DNA from: Hyposmocoma kahamanoa
Taxonomy: Eukaryota > Arthropoda > Insecta > Lepidoptera > Cosmopterigidae
Reading direction: 5' to 3'
Assembly: GCF_003589595.1 (NCBI RefSeq)
Contig: NW_020654810.1
Span: forward strand, 12,882,638-12,946,637
DNA length: 64,000 nt
This document shows, in pieces, positions 20,036-33,204 of this stretch (position 1 is its first letter; the number at the start of each line of letters is the position of its first letter). Below the pieces are notes generated by a model. That model searched no databases. It was not told the DNA's origin and worked only from the letters and a program-made list of their open reading frames with translations. The position numbers and the translations under genes were made by a program.

Positions 20036-22780
20036 ATGGCTAATATAACAGAATTAAACCCCGAACTTGACGATTTATTTATATCGAAATCATATACTAG
20101 TGACGTCGCACAATGCCACACATATATCAAGAAAAGTTTCAAGTCGTTAACTCTTTTACACCTTAACTTTAGAAGTTTCAATAAAAATTTTGACACATTT
20201 AGATTACTACTATGGTCACTAAATCTTAAGTGTGGCGTAAGAATTTTGTCTGAGTGTTGGTTGACCAAGGTAGTGAACTTACCGGAAGTAGAAGGCTACA
20301 AATCATATGGTACAAAAAATGTTAAAAATCAAAATGAAGGAGTGGTTATTTATGTAAAAAACTTTCTAAATTATTCTACTCAGGAACCATTCTTTTTGGA
20401 TGCCAATTGTGTAATCTGCAAAGTTGATAATAACCTAGCTATCTTGGGTTTATATAGATCACCATCCTACAAAATAATACATAACTTTAATAACAGCTTA
20501 AATTCCATTTTACATACCTTGTCACCGTTTAGAAACATCGTCATAATCGGAGATATTAATATTGACATAAAAAATAATAATGTTGATGTCCACTCAGGTG
20601 AATATCTAAACCTTACTGCGTCTCATGGTTTTTTACCAGTACATCTACTCCCCACAAGAGTTAACAACTGTTTGGATCATGTTCTCATAAAATCCAATCT
20701 TCGGGCTAATACTGTCGTTATTGAGTCATCTATAACTGATCATTACCCAGTCCTTCTAAATTTAAATTTTGAACCGCAAAAACGTCAAATTAGAAGTGTA
20801 GGTACGAAATTAAATCTGTGTGCAATTGCATTTTTCAGTTCTTTCAATTTCACACTTGTGAAATTGAAAGAACTGATTTCTCTTGTATATATTCGCTTAG
20901 TGACGCTATCCAAGCGACTGAACGCTTTTTGGCAATATTGAACTCCATAATTTGTACACATACCATCACATTCAGAATTCCATGTAGGCAGAGAATTATT
21001 AAGCCCAGGATTACGACAGGCTTACTAAGATGCATACGTAATCGTGACAGTAAGAAAGTCAATATTGATCCGAATAACGTGATTTTAGCTATTACCTACA
21101 AATGCTATCGTAATTTTTGTAATGATTGAGGAATATGAAAGATCTGAATTTGATAAAGCAAAGCATAGTCCTAAAAGAGCCCGGGAAGAAATAGAAAGGC
21201 TTATCCAAACCGATACACGAATTGACCCGCCAATTGAGCTTCACGTGTAGTTGATAACTGTTCATCAATTAACTTTAATATATCGCCTTTGAACTCAATG
21301 GTCTTGCTAGAGGTGACGGAGGATGAGGTTATAGACATAATTAGAAGTCTCCATAACTGTGCGATCGGCTGGGATACCAACCAAACTTTTAAAATCTGCT
21401 TGCCCTACTTTAACGCCGATAATAACATATATTTGCAATCTGGAAATAACTACAGGTGCATTTTCTAACGTCCTTAAAAAAGCTGTAGTTACACCCTATA
21501 CATAAAAGTGGAAACAGAGACAATGTCGATAATTTCAGACCTATCTCGGTGTTGCCAGCCCTTTCTAAAATTCTTGAGAAAATTTAGAACCGTAGTCTGG
21601 TTAGTTTCCTAGAGGCCAACAACATCATCTTCAATAATCAATTTGGCTTGAGAAGGGGTTGGGGAAGGATGCCATAGGTTCTCTAGTAGAATATGCTGTC
21701 AAGGAAATATACGAAAAACAAAAATGCATTTGGTCTTCCTCAAATGGCACCTCTCAAAGGCGTTTGACACCGTCTCTGTCCCACTACTACAGAATAAACT
21801 AGAAGCTGTGGGTGTTAGGGGGAAAGTTCACAGTATATTTGCCGATTATTTATCAAATCGAACTCAATGTACTAAAATCAGTACGTACGCATGAAACTAT
21901 AGAGTACGGAGTGCCGCAAGGGAGTATTCTCGGCCCTACGTTGTTTAAGGTTTACGTTAACGAATTTTGCAGTATGTCTATTTCACAATGTCGTATCTTT
22001 GCTTACACGGTTGACACGGTTGCTTCTGCAGAATCCGCATTCAGGTTGATTATGGAATGGCTTAATAATAATCTACTTACACTAAATGTAGACAAATCGT
22101 GATTTATTACACTGACTATAAGGGGCTCTGCCCATCTCGCTGAAGGCTCTATTGAAATCCGTGCTCATACCTGCACCAGCGAATCGTCTGTGTGTAACTG
22201 CCCCTCACTGACTAGAACCAATTGCATAACGTATCTGAGTTTTATTAGATGAGAGCTTCAATTGGTATGATCAAGTACAATCTGTAGCCAACAGAATACG
22301 CAGGCTTATTTTAGTTTTTAAAAAATTACGTATTTCAGAGGACCGAAAAATTTTAGGTACTGTATACACGGCTCTATGTACTGCTCTCCCATCTTACTGT
22401 ATCCCAATTTTGGGAGGTACCTATAAAACGTCATTTATAAATTTAGAGTGAGCGCAGAGGGCCGTGCTGAAGGTGATGCTCAGGAAACCGTACAGATACA
22501 CCAATTCACAACTTTAAGTAGACGCTAATGTACTCACTGTAAGAAAGATATTTATCCTTCGATCCTGTTTACGTCAACATTCGTCTCTCCCATTGAGAGC
22601 TGATTTCCCACCCACCAGACGACTTAGACCAGTTTGTCCTACAGTACACTGCCGTATCTTTGTCAGGAGACCGTTTTGCTTCATTAAGTTGTAGGCTTCG
22701 CAACAACCTAAATAGTACCCTACAATTTCATAGAGTCAATAAATTTGAGTGTAAAAATAAAATAAAAATTAAAAGTCTAC
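20036..22780 (+). pseudogene. CR1-like retrotransposon ORF2, endonuclease and reverse transcriptase
   Basis: The 301-residue frame at 20036-20941 carries an apurinic-type endonuclease: SECWL, IVIIGDINID, LLPTRV, CLDHV and SITDHYPVLL. After frameshifts the reverse transcriptase is visible as fragments: PISVLPALSKILEKI, NNQFGLRRG, and GVPQGSILGPTLF at 21812-22102. The catalytic box, usually FADDT, reads FAYTVDTV. A perfect inverted repeat at 20836-20875 interrupts the endonuclease tail. Many stops; not active. It ends in an A-rich stretch just before the CA repeat. Confidence 0.85.
20836..20875. repeat. perfect inverted repeat, 19-base arms, 2-base loop
   Basis: Arms at 20836-20854 and 20857-20875 are exact reverse complements separated by CT. 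It lies inside the retrotransposon frame. Confidence 0.95.
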
Positions 22781-22829
22781 ATAGGTAACATTTTTGTCCG
22801 CTTCAAATCTCATTATCACTCACGAAGAA

Positions 22830-22881
22830 ACGCACAAACGCTCACACAAACACGCATGCACACACACACACATACACACAC

Positions 22882-22935
<54 letters not shown>

Positions 22936-22954
22936 GCACGCACGCACGCCACAC

Positions 22955-22986
<32 letters not shown>

Positions 22987-22995
22987 GCGCTCGCG
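22830..22995. repeat. CA microsatellite with CG-rich end
   Basis: Long imperfect CA tract (about 22856-22972) running into an alternating CG tract near 22972-22995. Open frames here are repeat artefacts. Confidence 0.95.
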
Positions 22996-23313
22996 CACTT
23001 TTACTCTCTCATCTTCACCTTATTACATCCATTATTTATAACTTTAATTATTAACTTTAAGTCTTTTGTTCGTTTGTTTTCTTTTTTTTGTTTCTGTAGT
23101 GTTCTCTATACTGCACCATAAATATGCTTGTAAACTTGTTAAATAATCGAACCACTGACTTTCATAACACAGGTTAACCTAGCTTGAAAGTCAGGGGACA
23201 GATAACCTTGAATCAATTACTAACAAGCCAAACATGGTAAACTAGCACTTATTTAGTTATAATATACCATTATTTGTAAAAGGCTTAAAAAAAATTAATA
23301 TATAATCTATAAA

Positions 23314-23351
23314 AAAATCGCAAAAAAACATTAATATTTTTTTGCGATTTT
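23314..23351. repeat. perfect inverted repeat, 15-base arms
   Basis: Arms 23314-23328 and 23337-23351 (AAAATCGCAAAAAAA and its complement) around an 8-base loop. Confidence 0.9.
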
Positions 23352-23737
23352 ACTCTAATATATTACAATTTTCAATTTATTTATGTATATGTATATATAT
23401 GTACATGTACTGTATGCTTATAGATTAACAAAGGCGTATCGTCTCTAAGGGCTTATGTTAGATTGTGGCAATCTAGGCGTACGCAACAATAACTCTCGAC
23501 TACGTAATCTAAATTGGTCAGATAGACTCTTTGTGGCGTTTTGACAGTTGTATGGAGATTTTAAGTATAGAGGATTATTGTTAGTATTTGTAATAAATGG
23601 ACGGTATACCTCCTTTTCAGTATGACAGCTTTTGTTAAAAGATAATAAAATGTACGTAAACATTTTGTAAATTATAATTTGGCCCAAAAATAGATATTCT
23701 TCAGTTTTGTCACATATTCTTAGCCAACATAACTAAG

Positions 23738-24050
23738 TATTTTTTTTATGATACCAAGTGACAGGACTAACAAGTCGTGGTCTTGGAAGTAAGCGACACA
23801 TCTGTCCATAATAGTTGCAGTGCCACTCAGAGCTTCAAAAGAGCTTTGCTTTTTTAGCAAAGCACTGTCATTGCACCTGTCACCCAGAGACATAAGTTGA
23901 CAAACGCCATGTGCCTGTAATTTCACCTGCACCGGAAAGCAGTAATGTTGACATTACTGCTTGGCGGCCGATATGGGTTCGGTGGCATCACTTCCCTGGA
24001 TGAACTCTTCTCAGTATCACTCTTTCACAAGGAGCAGTAGGTAGTACTAA
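23738..24050 (-). repeat. R3 repeat copy
   Basis: Reverse-oriented R3 containing AGTTGCAGTGCCACTCAGAG and the hairpin block GCAGTAATGTTGACATTACTG. Confidence 0.8.
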
Positions 24051-24134
24051 TTTTTGAAAATTTCGATGCGCTCATTGAGAAGGATTACTTATTTTAAAAA
24101 TAAAAGACCAGAAAATACTCAATTTACAATCTCA

Positions 24135-24365
24135 GTACAGAGTACTAAAAAAACCGACCTCAAAAGTCATTCAGCCTCTAGTTTGGCACTCTTAGAGGTG
24201 AAATATTTTCTTTAAATTGAAATCTCTCTCTCTGTCTTTCCAACAAAAAAGAATCATCAAAATCGGTTTACAAATGCCGGAGGTATCGCGTAACATACAT
24301 ACATAGAAACATACAATCGAATTGAGAACCTACTCCTTTTTTTTGAAGTTGGTTAAAAATAAAAG
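24135..24365 (+). repeat. R8 repeat copy
   Basis: Begins AAAACCGACCTCAAAAGTCA and ends GAAGTTGGTTAAAAA, with the shared ATCGCGTAACATACATAC block between. Confidence 0.7.
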
Positions 24366-25054
24366 AGCAGAAAAAACTCAAATGAAAATAGGCATATCAT
24401 CAATTACCTAGCTTCCTATTGCGACCCAGATAACAAGTCAAGCACGAACCATTTTACTTACATTTCAGGAAAGATAAATAGTGCAAATTGTCTGTTATTA
24501 TGAATGATAGAGCAATTTAGCTGTTTTGGTTTTTACCAGAAATTACAGAAAAACATTGCAAATAAATGGTTAGTCAATAGGATTATTTTCGTTAGTTGAA
24601 TCGATATATCGGTGTTCAATAGTTGTTGTTATTAAGTAAGTGTATCAGGATAGTAAGAACTGTTTCTATCTCCTTTATTCTTTATTTAATGTGACACATT
24701 TTACAAAGGTTGTATACATGCAGCCGTAGTTTAAAAACTACTAAGGGCTTATACGTCCACGGCCATTACCTCTAATAAGTATTTTCTTATTTGTATTTAC
24801 AAAATTTCTAGTTGAAGTAAATAAATACGTAGCACAGATCAATATTAAATGGTTAGTGGCGCGATCAAATTTGTACCCTGACCTTTCACTTAAAAGTGTT
24901 TACCACAAGGTTTCAATTTGTTTAAATAAAAGGTTTAACAAAAGTAGTACGTCTCTTTAAATCACCGATAAAGTAAGCTAAATAATTTTATTCCTTTTAT
25001 TAATTTCAGTGTCTTTTTACATACGCAATAATACTAAGAAAGCTTTGCCCAATA

Positions 25055-25345
25055 TGTGTGGTGTTAGTCTTAACGACAGAATACCGCACAGTATAGTCTG
25101 GTCATGTAGAAAGAATGAATGTTGGTAGATTGACGGCACAATTTATAGAGCAAATGTGGATGGAGCGTGGGAGAGATAGACCTCCTTCTACAATCTCAAT
25201 CAGATTGGGAATGGCTTAAAAAAGGCAGGGTTCATTATCAAGAACAAACAGGCATGTATGAAAAGACTGATGGGAGTGGAGGAGGTGAAGGAGGTTTGTA
25301 AGAAGCGTGGGCAATTGGAGACACTCTCTCTTCCTACCCCTGTGT
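25055..25345 (+). pseudogene. RTE-like retrotransposon C-terminal fragment
   Basis: Broken frames give CGVSLNDRI, then KQACMKRLMGVEEVKEVCKK, blocks found at the very end of lepidopteran endonuclease-reverse transcriptase proteins of RTE type. The stretch between has lost the usual HVERM segment. No catalytic region remains. Confidence 0.6.
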
Positions 25346-25499
25346 TAGATAGGCGTGATTTATGTAAGACTAAAAAAATAGCAATAGAGGCATATGTTTC
25401 TCGACTTACTGTATCTGTAGTTAAAAAAAGCGTTTTGCTACATACTGTATTTTTTTCAGCTATGTAAATCGAAATTATTTGCACTTTCACTGTGACTAT

Positions 25500-26090
25500 T
25501 ATTACGATTAATCGAGGCCCAACAAAAGAAAATCGATTACATCCTTCAAATGATTCTCGCCAACAGGTTGTAGTAAGGCTTTCGAAATAAAATTTATAAT
25601 CGATTAGTAAATGCTAGTTTGACTAATTTTTCGTATTTTTTTGATATAATATTTATGTATCATTAGGAGTATATTAAAACATTATCATGGGTTTTTTGTA
25701 ACTCATTTAAAAAGCCCTAAAATCTTTCCCACTAATTTATAATTAATTTATTTGTAAAAACACGGGATGTATAAAAACTGATACGTACAAATTTTTGTTG
25801 TTTTTTTAATGAACATTTTTTACATACATATGTATTATATACAAAATAAGTATAGTTTCACTGTGTCCGGTCAAACATTAGGCATACAAATATTGAAAGT
25901 ATTATTATACGAATACACTCACGTGCACTTCAACAGACTAAACTGGGTGTTACAAGTTACATTTTTTTTAATAATACCACATAGGAGTGCATACATTGAA
26001 TAAGGCAATCAATAATTTAGAAGCGGTGATAGTTATATGGATTAATTTTAATATTAATAATTGTAAAGTGTAAACAGATAGTAGATGATG
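25500..26090. other. no gene seen
   Basis: AT-rich sequence without supported genes or window repeats. Confidence 0.6.
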
Positions 26091-26092
26091 AA

Positions 26093-26375
26093 GCCGTGGT
26101 AGCCTAATGGTTTGAACTATCGCCTCTCAATGGGAGATCGTGGGTTCGAATCTCGAAAATTTATGTGCGAAATTTAATTTGAAATTCACCATGAGTTTTT
26201 CGGTGAAGGAAAATGTTGTAATGAAACCTGCACGTCGAAGAATGTTCACAACCCTCAGAAAACTTATGAAGGCCTCGACTCACTTGGGCCAGCATGGCGG
26301 ACTACGGCCAAAGCCCTCGCCTGAGAGGTGACCCGTGCCTGACAGTTGGACGTATAAATGGGTTAATGATGATGA
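26093..26375 (+). mobile_element. R2 tRNA-derived SINE
   Basis: Head CCGTGGTAGCCTAATGGTTT resembles an A box and GTGGGTTCGAATCTCG a B box. The body contains TTTTCGGTGAAGGAAAA and GGGCCAGCATGGCGGACTA, and it ends in ATGATGATGA. Two other copies are in the window. Not a functional tRNA: the acceptor stem cannot form. Confidence 0.8.
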
Positions 26376-27260
26376 ACTAGATGTCAAAATAATAATCATA
26401 ATCGGAATAACGTCAAAATAAATAAAGACTTACATGACTAAAATACGCAATTTGTAGGTAGTAATATCGACTGTGAACTGGCAACAGGTACTATCTCAAT
26501 TTTGTAAAACATTCACTTTTTATACCATTTTATACTATTTCATACTTCGCAGCGTTGCAAGGAAATTCTATCTCAGACACATTTAATTTTGGCGCCAGAA
26601 TCGACTTCATTCAATTATACTAACTTCTAATTAGATGCTATTTAAATGACGTAAACAATTCTTTTCTTGATCCTGTAAAATTGTCAAAATTGAGATTAGT
26701 ACCAGTGCCAGTTCACAGTCGATATGTAGTAATAATATGAACTTTTCATATACAAAACTCCGTATCTTTAATAAGATAGTATTCATTATGATTAATTTTA
26801 TACCTGAGTGATTACAGGCGCATGTGTAAAATCGAATCTAATCGCAAACGAGCAGTACGCGGCTATAAGTACGCTTATTGCGAAGGAGTTAGATTACGTG
26901 CGTTGGCAACTTTGTAACCTATTAAAAGTTAAGTGTATACTGTAGAAACAGACACTGTAGGTTGACTGTGAAGTAACCGTAAATAAATACAGATAGGTAC
27001 AATTATATTTTATCATTTATCATTTTAAATTTTCACATCATTTCGTTTTACTAGCATATTTAAACATTTTAAGCGATTGGTTAAGCAAGGACTAGTTAGA
27101 TGGTTATTTTGTGAATATAAGAAAACGTAAAAAAGTAATGAAATAAATAATAATTAAAATCTAGAAACTAAGATCTAATTAAAATATTGATAACAAATAT
27201 TTAACACATGAAAAAAGTTTAGCACAAAAATTTCCTTCTTTTTATTTTTTTTAATCATAT
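26376..27260. other. no gene seen
   Basis: No gene. GAACTGGCAACAGGTACT-type sequence near 26475 recurs inverted near 26700, hinting at a decayed foldback repeat. Confidence 0.4.
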
Positions 27261-27264
27261 CTAG

Positions 27265-27402
27265 TGACGGGAAGAATAAGTTGTGCATCTGGTGGTAATT
27301 GACATGCCTATGCCTACCCATAGCAGTTGCAGTGCCACTTAGAGCTTTAATCGCAAAGATCTGAAAGGTACTGCCAGTGCGCCCGTCACCCTAGGCTCAA
27401 TG
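27265..27402 (-). repeat. R3 repeat copy, first half
   Basis: Reverse-oriented R3 up to GCGCCCGTCACCCTAGG, then cut by the foldback element at 27403-27712. Confidence 0.7.
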
Positions 27403-27712
27403 TATATTGCGGCGGAACGGAATGTACAGGGTCAAGAGCTCGTCAAGCTTGACACTTGAGATTTAAATCCAGCTCTATGCCGAATACGATAAGTACGGTC
27501 GAATGTACAAAGTGTCAAGCTTGACGTGCTCTTGACTGTACGCGCCAAAATCTTCCGCGGAATTCTCGCGCGTGCTCGAGAATGCTCGCGCATTCCGCGG
27601 GAGATTTTGACGCGTAACTAGTTTGTACATTACACAATTGACCACAAAGTTCACTATGATAAGTACAATATCGTTACGAAAATTCGCTTCCATTCCGTTC
27701 CGCCGCAATATA
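27403..27712. mobile_element. nested foldback element with 22-base perfect termini
   Basis: The ends 27403-27424 and 27691-27712 are exact reverse complements. Within lie two further palindromes: one about 27429-27538 whose arms include CGTCAAGCTTGACACTT-like sequence, also found alone at 33485-33597, and one at about 27543-27617 with CCGCGGAAT arms. No coding capacity is supported. It splits an R3 copy, so it was inserted after R3. Confidence 0.75.
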
Positions 27713-27880
27713 AATTGAAGACATAAAGTTGTCAAGTTGAATGTGTCACTCTGCAAAACCGTAACGCAGTTGGTAATGCTGACATTACTGCATGGCGGCA
27801 GAAAGAAGTACTGTGGTAGTACTTCCGTGGTTAATCCAGGAGATTTAACAAGAATCATTACAAGGAGCTTTACTGCTACT
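27713..27880 (-). repeat. R3 repeat copy, second half
   Basis: R3 resumes with GACATAAAGTTGTCAAG and includes GTAATGCTGACATTAC and GGCGGCAGAA, continuing to GGAGCTTTACTGCTAC. Confidence 0.7.
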
Positions 27881-29685
27881 AAACGTATAATAATACACCT
27901 ATATACACTCTTGTATAATATAAATACGAAGAACAAGCTAAGTAACATGTAGGTGCCAAATACATCAAGACATGGTATAAAATTTGATGTGTAATAGTTA
28001 TTTGTTATGCAAGGCTGCAAAGTTGTTGTTTGACGCGAGTGCTTGTATTGAAACCGGAACAAGCGAAGGAAGCTAAGATTCGCTCTCTCGACTCGCTTTC
28101 TTCGTGATTCAAAAATAGATTCCTGAGCGTAGCGAGGGTTTCAAGGCACCGACTCGTGCTTCGAAACAACTTTAGTGCCGGGCGAAACACACAACTTTTC
28201 ACCTCACTATAGCGAGGTAAATGGTAGATGAATGAAAAACAGTTGAACTAAATAACATCAATTTTTTCAATTAAAAGAAAAAGTTTACCTTCGGATGCGT
28301 TCTGAATTTACACCTCATCAACTTTTATTCTTGCTTGTACTTTTATTTTGTGTGATTAATTGATTATTAAAATTATTAATAAACACAATTCGTTAACATT
28401 GCCAATATAATGTCAACAATAATAAGAATAAAATATACCAACGGATTTATATTACAACAATAAGTAATGTACGACAAGTCGCTTATTTGAACGTGTCATT
28501 ATTTTTTTATGGAAAAAAAAGTTAGATGTGTTCGAATATCAAAACCCTTTTCCACGCTAACGCGCAAAAAACGCTTTTGCGCGCAGATTTCTAATGAGAA
28601 AGAAAGCCCTTCCGAGTTAGTGAAGTGAAAAAGTTTTTTTTTATTGACGTGTAATATATTCTTTTTTAATATATATTCTACCATGACTTGACTCATACGT
28701 GGTCATAATTCATGATTTAAAATTGATTGGTTTGAAATAGGACCATTTGCGAATTAATGAACATCTAGTGGGTAGATTACGAAGATTGATATCATTGAAC
28801 TCTGTAATTTCCATCGAAGCCCACTCAGTCAGCATTGATAAAAAGTCATTAGGTTGGAGGTCAGTAAGCCTACCCAACTGTTTGAACAATGTGCTTGCAC
28901 AACTAATCATGATCAATCATTGTTATCAAAATTATGTTTTTTACAAATGCGTGTAACATCAACCTCGAGGACGTTATTACACTCTCTCCTACTGAAATTT
29001 TTGTAAGTCAAGATTTGCAGTGGTAATAGGCGTTTACCACGACGCGTCTCGGCAAAAAATATATATAAATAAAAAAAAAAATTAATCGCTTTTGATTGAA
29101 ATACTGGTGGGAACCATGAGTTCAAGGTTGGTAGCCTTGTATCAAATTGTTATTAAACAATTGAAGGAAATGATCGAACGAGTTGCAAGTTTACACACAG
29201 TACAAAAAAGGTAGTAGCATAGTTGTAGCGACTGCAACGTACCTATATTTTTTTAATTTTATTTACAAAAAAGAATAACGTCTCTTTTAATGTAAATAGG
29301 ACGGCGCAACAAAAACGTGAGAAAGTTTGTCCATCCACCGCAATATGAAACGATGAGAGCTTGTAACGAAGCTGGCAAATCCTTTTGCTTACTTATAACG
29401 AGGCTAGCCACTTTTATAAATATCACCCATATATAAGGCCACCGAAAAATACGATAAAGATAAGAGAACAAATAAGTACCTTCGGAATAAGTCCGTAAAG
29501 TTAATACTGCATGTTATCAGGGGATTAATAATTTTTAGAATTCTTTTCCATTTACTTAGTTATACAAGGTATAGTTTTACAAGGTTACTTAGGTTTTTAA
29601 TCGCTTTTGAGGCTTAAAATGCGAATTCGCGGTTCTCAATAATTTGGTCCAAACTTTTAGGCTTTTTTAAAAGAATACAATTTGC
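27881..29685. other. no gene seen; one hairpin
   Basis: A perfect 9-base-arm hairpin (CGCGCAAAA and complement) sits at 28561-28583. A GC-richer patch at 28030-28220 is unexplained. No coding gene is supported. Confidence 0.5.
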
Positions 29686-29689
29686 ATAC

Positions 29690-30065
29690 CGTGCCAGACG
29701 CTATACCAACTAAGCCACGGAACGAACCAACGGACCTCGCGAATTTTTCTATGTGCTTGCGTCGTGTCTTTGTACTTGGTCTTTCAACGACTTTTTAGTC
29801 GTAGCGCTATCTATGAGAAATCTATGACAGATTTATCACCCAGTTAGTACCTTTACAGCTACCAGCCCTGGCGAGAGATGTCGCTATTCACTGTATTAAT
29901 TAAATTTTTATTGAATTGATATTAAATTATTTTTTGTGAAATTACTCCACTAGTTTGTTATAATTATTAATACAAAGATCGAACACTCAGAAAAAAACAC
30001 TCAGAAAAAATTCCTTCCGACTGGATCAAAGGAATTTTTAAGGAATTTTTTTTTCTGAGAATACA
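29690..30065. repeat. R4 tRNA-derived SINE pieces
   Basis: The minus strand at 29690-29745 reads CCGTGGCTTAGTTGGTATAG, an A-box-like tRNA head. At 29935-30065 the R4 tail (ATTACTCCACTAGTTTGTTA) and the GAAGGAATTT block appear, with a local foldback. Confidence 0.55.
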
Positions 30066-31398
30066 ATTTGATAAAAAAGATATTAAAAATTTGTAGTACG
30101 TTTTTTTACAACGTTACCAAATCAGTTTAAATCTTATAAACTGTAGATGAATTGAGAATTAAATTGAAAGCTTGATCTAAGCTAACAATTGCAATCGGTC
30201 GAGCGGAAAGTAGAGAAAGTGTCCACTTTAGTTAAAACCCAGTGCAAACCGACTCTCGGTTTAATGATATATTCGCAACATATTTGTTTATTGCTCTGTC
30301 GGCTTTGACGAGTTGTCGGGAAGACTTTTCTCTGTTTTGTCTCTACATTGTGCTATCAATCATAGTGAAAACTATTATTATATTTATGTAATATCGACAT
30401 ATGACGTTGTAGTTATTTGGGATCATTTTCAGAAAATGATACTGTCGCATTTAGCAAATTATGGATCTGTGAAATTTTTTAATAAAACAGTCTGGAACGT
30501 TCTCAGATATAGGTAGAGAGGCTGAATATAATAGAATGTGTCTGTCAATATGGAAAGCACAGTTTAGTTTACTTATTTAGTATTTAGTCCATTTAACTAC
30601 TGTACTGTTTTCACGTCTACGTTGTCATCATAAGTCATATTTAATAGTTAACTACACTTAAATACGGTTACCTATCAGAAGTCTGAAATGAAATTTTCTA
30701 GAAATAATGTTTGCTCGAATTTTCATAACCTCGAAAGTAATTTTGAGAGGAAAATGTTTTTTTCTTTTAAACCTAACGGAACCTAATCGTGTCTTTGCGA
30801 TAAACATCCAACATATTCTGAAAAAACAACGTTTTCGTTATAATTCGGTTTTCGGTGTAATGAAAATTCGAACAAACGTTATTTCGAAAAAAGTAAATTC
30901 GAGTTTGTGATAGGTTACCCTTAAATAGATAAATAATGATGCTTCTACCCACGTATTTGTTAAGGTTGGTTTCTACGATTTCGACATAACAGATTAATGT
31001 AAGCAATAAAATACAGGTACAAATTAAACTCTCGACTTAGCGCACGTTATGTTGTTGACACATTACATTCAAACTAAATTAGCTGAGTTACAACCGTATA
31101 TTTATGTATGTATTTTATAATAAGTTAATATTATTATTTTATTTTCATGAATGTACAGGTACGATGCAATTAAAAGCTTTTACATTGGAAAGTAAAACTA
31201 ATCCTAGGATTAATAAATTATATGAATAAAAGGGTCCCCGCGGCAAGGTACCCAAGGTGCTGGCAGCGTTCCTCTTTGTATCATTGCTATGCTAATACGT
31301 TGGGCAAGGTAGATTTTCCCAGACTGCCTATTGAGTTCATGTAGGTGTATTACATGTATTATTTATATTTAATGTGCCATACAATCAGACTAATTATC
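30066..31398. other. no gene seen
   Basis: AT-rich sequence without supported genes. Confidence 0.6.
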
Positions 31399-31573
31399 TG
31401 GTCTTAAGCTAGGGAATTCCCTGCACTAAGAGTACCAGAGCCACGGAATTCACTCCGGGGGCCACAAACCAATTTAGAAAAGTTTATTTCCCAAATTGAT
31501 CCTATCGGGAATCGAATCCAGGACCTTTTCGTTCGGCGTCCACAGTGCAAACCTTGGGGCCACCGAGGTCGTC
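31399..31573 (-). mobile_element. tRNA-derived SINE, separate family
   Basis: The minus strand begins GACGACCTCGGTGGCCCCAA and has a B-box-like GGATTCGATTCCCGA, then a body ending AGGGAATTCCCTAGCTTAAG. Single copy in this window. Confidence 0.6.
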
Positions 31574-32634
31574 AAATATTTATATTGTCATCATTTGTAA
31601 TTAAATTTTAATAAATTTATTGTTCAATAAATAGTCCCGCAGACTGTCTTTCTTCAACACAGCAGGGGTTGGCTGCAAGAAATTTCTTCTAAAGGTAAGC
31701 TCACCTTTGTATATGTCGTTTTTAACATGAGGTTTTAATGTCTTTTTTGTGCAATAAAGAATTTAAGATAGGTATATGCTATAATCTAAAACACAAATTT
31801 CACTATTTTGTACATTTAGGAGGGTAAATATTTTATCAGATTTTAGTTTTGGGATAAAGTATACTCATATTTCACAAGTGAACGTTGCTAATTCCTTACG
31901 TAACGATTTATTTTGCGTGGACGAGATTTTTTTGTACAGATGTTAGTCATTATGCCCATTGTCTAATGTTTATGTATGTAGAACAACACACCCAACAGTT
32001 TACTCACACGCACTTTCTAGGCAGTAAGAATAAAAAAAATATGTTGCGTTGGGTACTTACGTATACTTATTACTCGCAACCACTGTCAAAAAAGAAGTAA
32101 AAATAGCGAATTTTATATCTCTAGAATCATAAATATCGCACTTAACTGATGTGATATTGATCTAAGTAAAATAACGAGTACATGTATACAGATGAGTGTC
32201 TTATATAATACAAAGTGATATATAAACAATGCTTCATTTTCGATATTGTATTTTTAAAGTTATATTCTAAAGAACCCGGAATGTAGGTTTGTTTAAAAAT
32301 GTTTTTTCAACGCAATTTAGTCCCGACTGCCACTAATAGAACGGCATGCCAAAGGAATTTATATGTGACGATAGTAATATATCTCATTTGTATGATATTA
32401 TTGTTGAAATTAGCTACAAAAACGAACATGAGATGAGTTTAGGGATACCGAGCCGGTAACTTTAGTACATATTTATAACTGAAGATGGCAACACTTGGAT
32501 AAAAAAAAAAGTAAAATACTGATAAATGGAATGTAATGAAAAATGAAAGTATCTCGAAAATTAACTTCTAAATAATGTAATATCATACTAAATAAGAAGT
32601 ATAAAATACAAAAAAGAAAGGTACAAGGTCAAGA
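31574..32634. other. no gene seen
   Basis: AT-rich sequence without supported genes. Confidence 0.6.
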
Positions 32635-32825
32635 TCTTAGGTTTTTGCGATTATTACACATAGGAAATGAATCTTGTTTTTCCGGATTTCAATCGATTTA
32701 AATTTAAATTAAATTTACAGGTTCCATGACCATGGGACCTGTAAAGGGCCCGAAACATTGGTTTGTTTCAAATAACAAATATCCGCGATTCAAATCCGGA
32801 AAAAAATAGTTTCATTTTAGGAATG
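32635..32825. repeat. R7 repeat copy
   Basis: Contains both inverted ends (TAGGAAATGAATCTTG and ATAGTTTCATTTTAG) and the central CATGGGACCTGTAAAGGGCC hairpin followed by CGAAAC. Confidence 0.6.
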
Positions 32826-32927
32826 TTCAATTCAAAATAATTTAAGAATGTGGCAATTGGTGAATACGGTAAAATGTCGTTGAACAAAATATCAAGTCGA
32901 AGGTTTCCAAATGGTGTACTTTTTAAC

Positions 32928-33100
32928 CGACTTTAAAAAAAGGAGTTCTCAATTCGACTGCATGTTTTTTTTGTATGTATCTTACGCGATAACGCCGCAA
33001 ATGATTCTTTTTTTGTTGGAAATGGGTATCTCAGTAAGTAAGTAAGGGTGGCAAACTAGGGGATGAATGACTTTTGAGGTCGGTTTTTTTAGTACTCTGT
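32928..33100 (-). repeat. R8 repeat copy
   Basis: Reverse-oriented, from TTAACCGACTTTAAAAAAAG to GACTTTTGAGGTCGGTTTTT. Confidence 0.75.
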
Positions 33101-33204
33101 TCTGATATTATTGATTGGTTAGTTTGTATAGATGACATGTCTTTGAATTTATTCTCGAAACTAACGTTTTAGCATGATAACTTTTGCTATATAATGTTTT
33201 TTTT

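Noticed and set aside
22830..22995. CRISPR-like or satellite array
   Set aside because: Simple dinucleotide repeat; the eukaryotic context excludes CRISPR.
22794..23054. His/Thr-rich and Cys/Val-rich open frames
   Set aside because: Translations of the CA/CG microsatellite.
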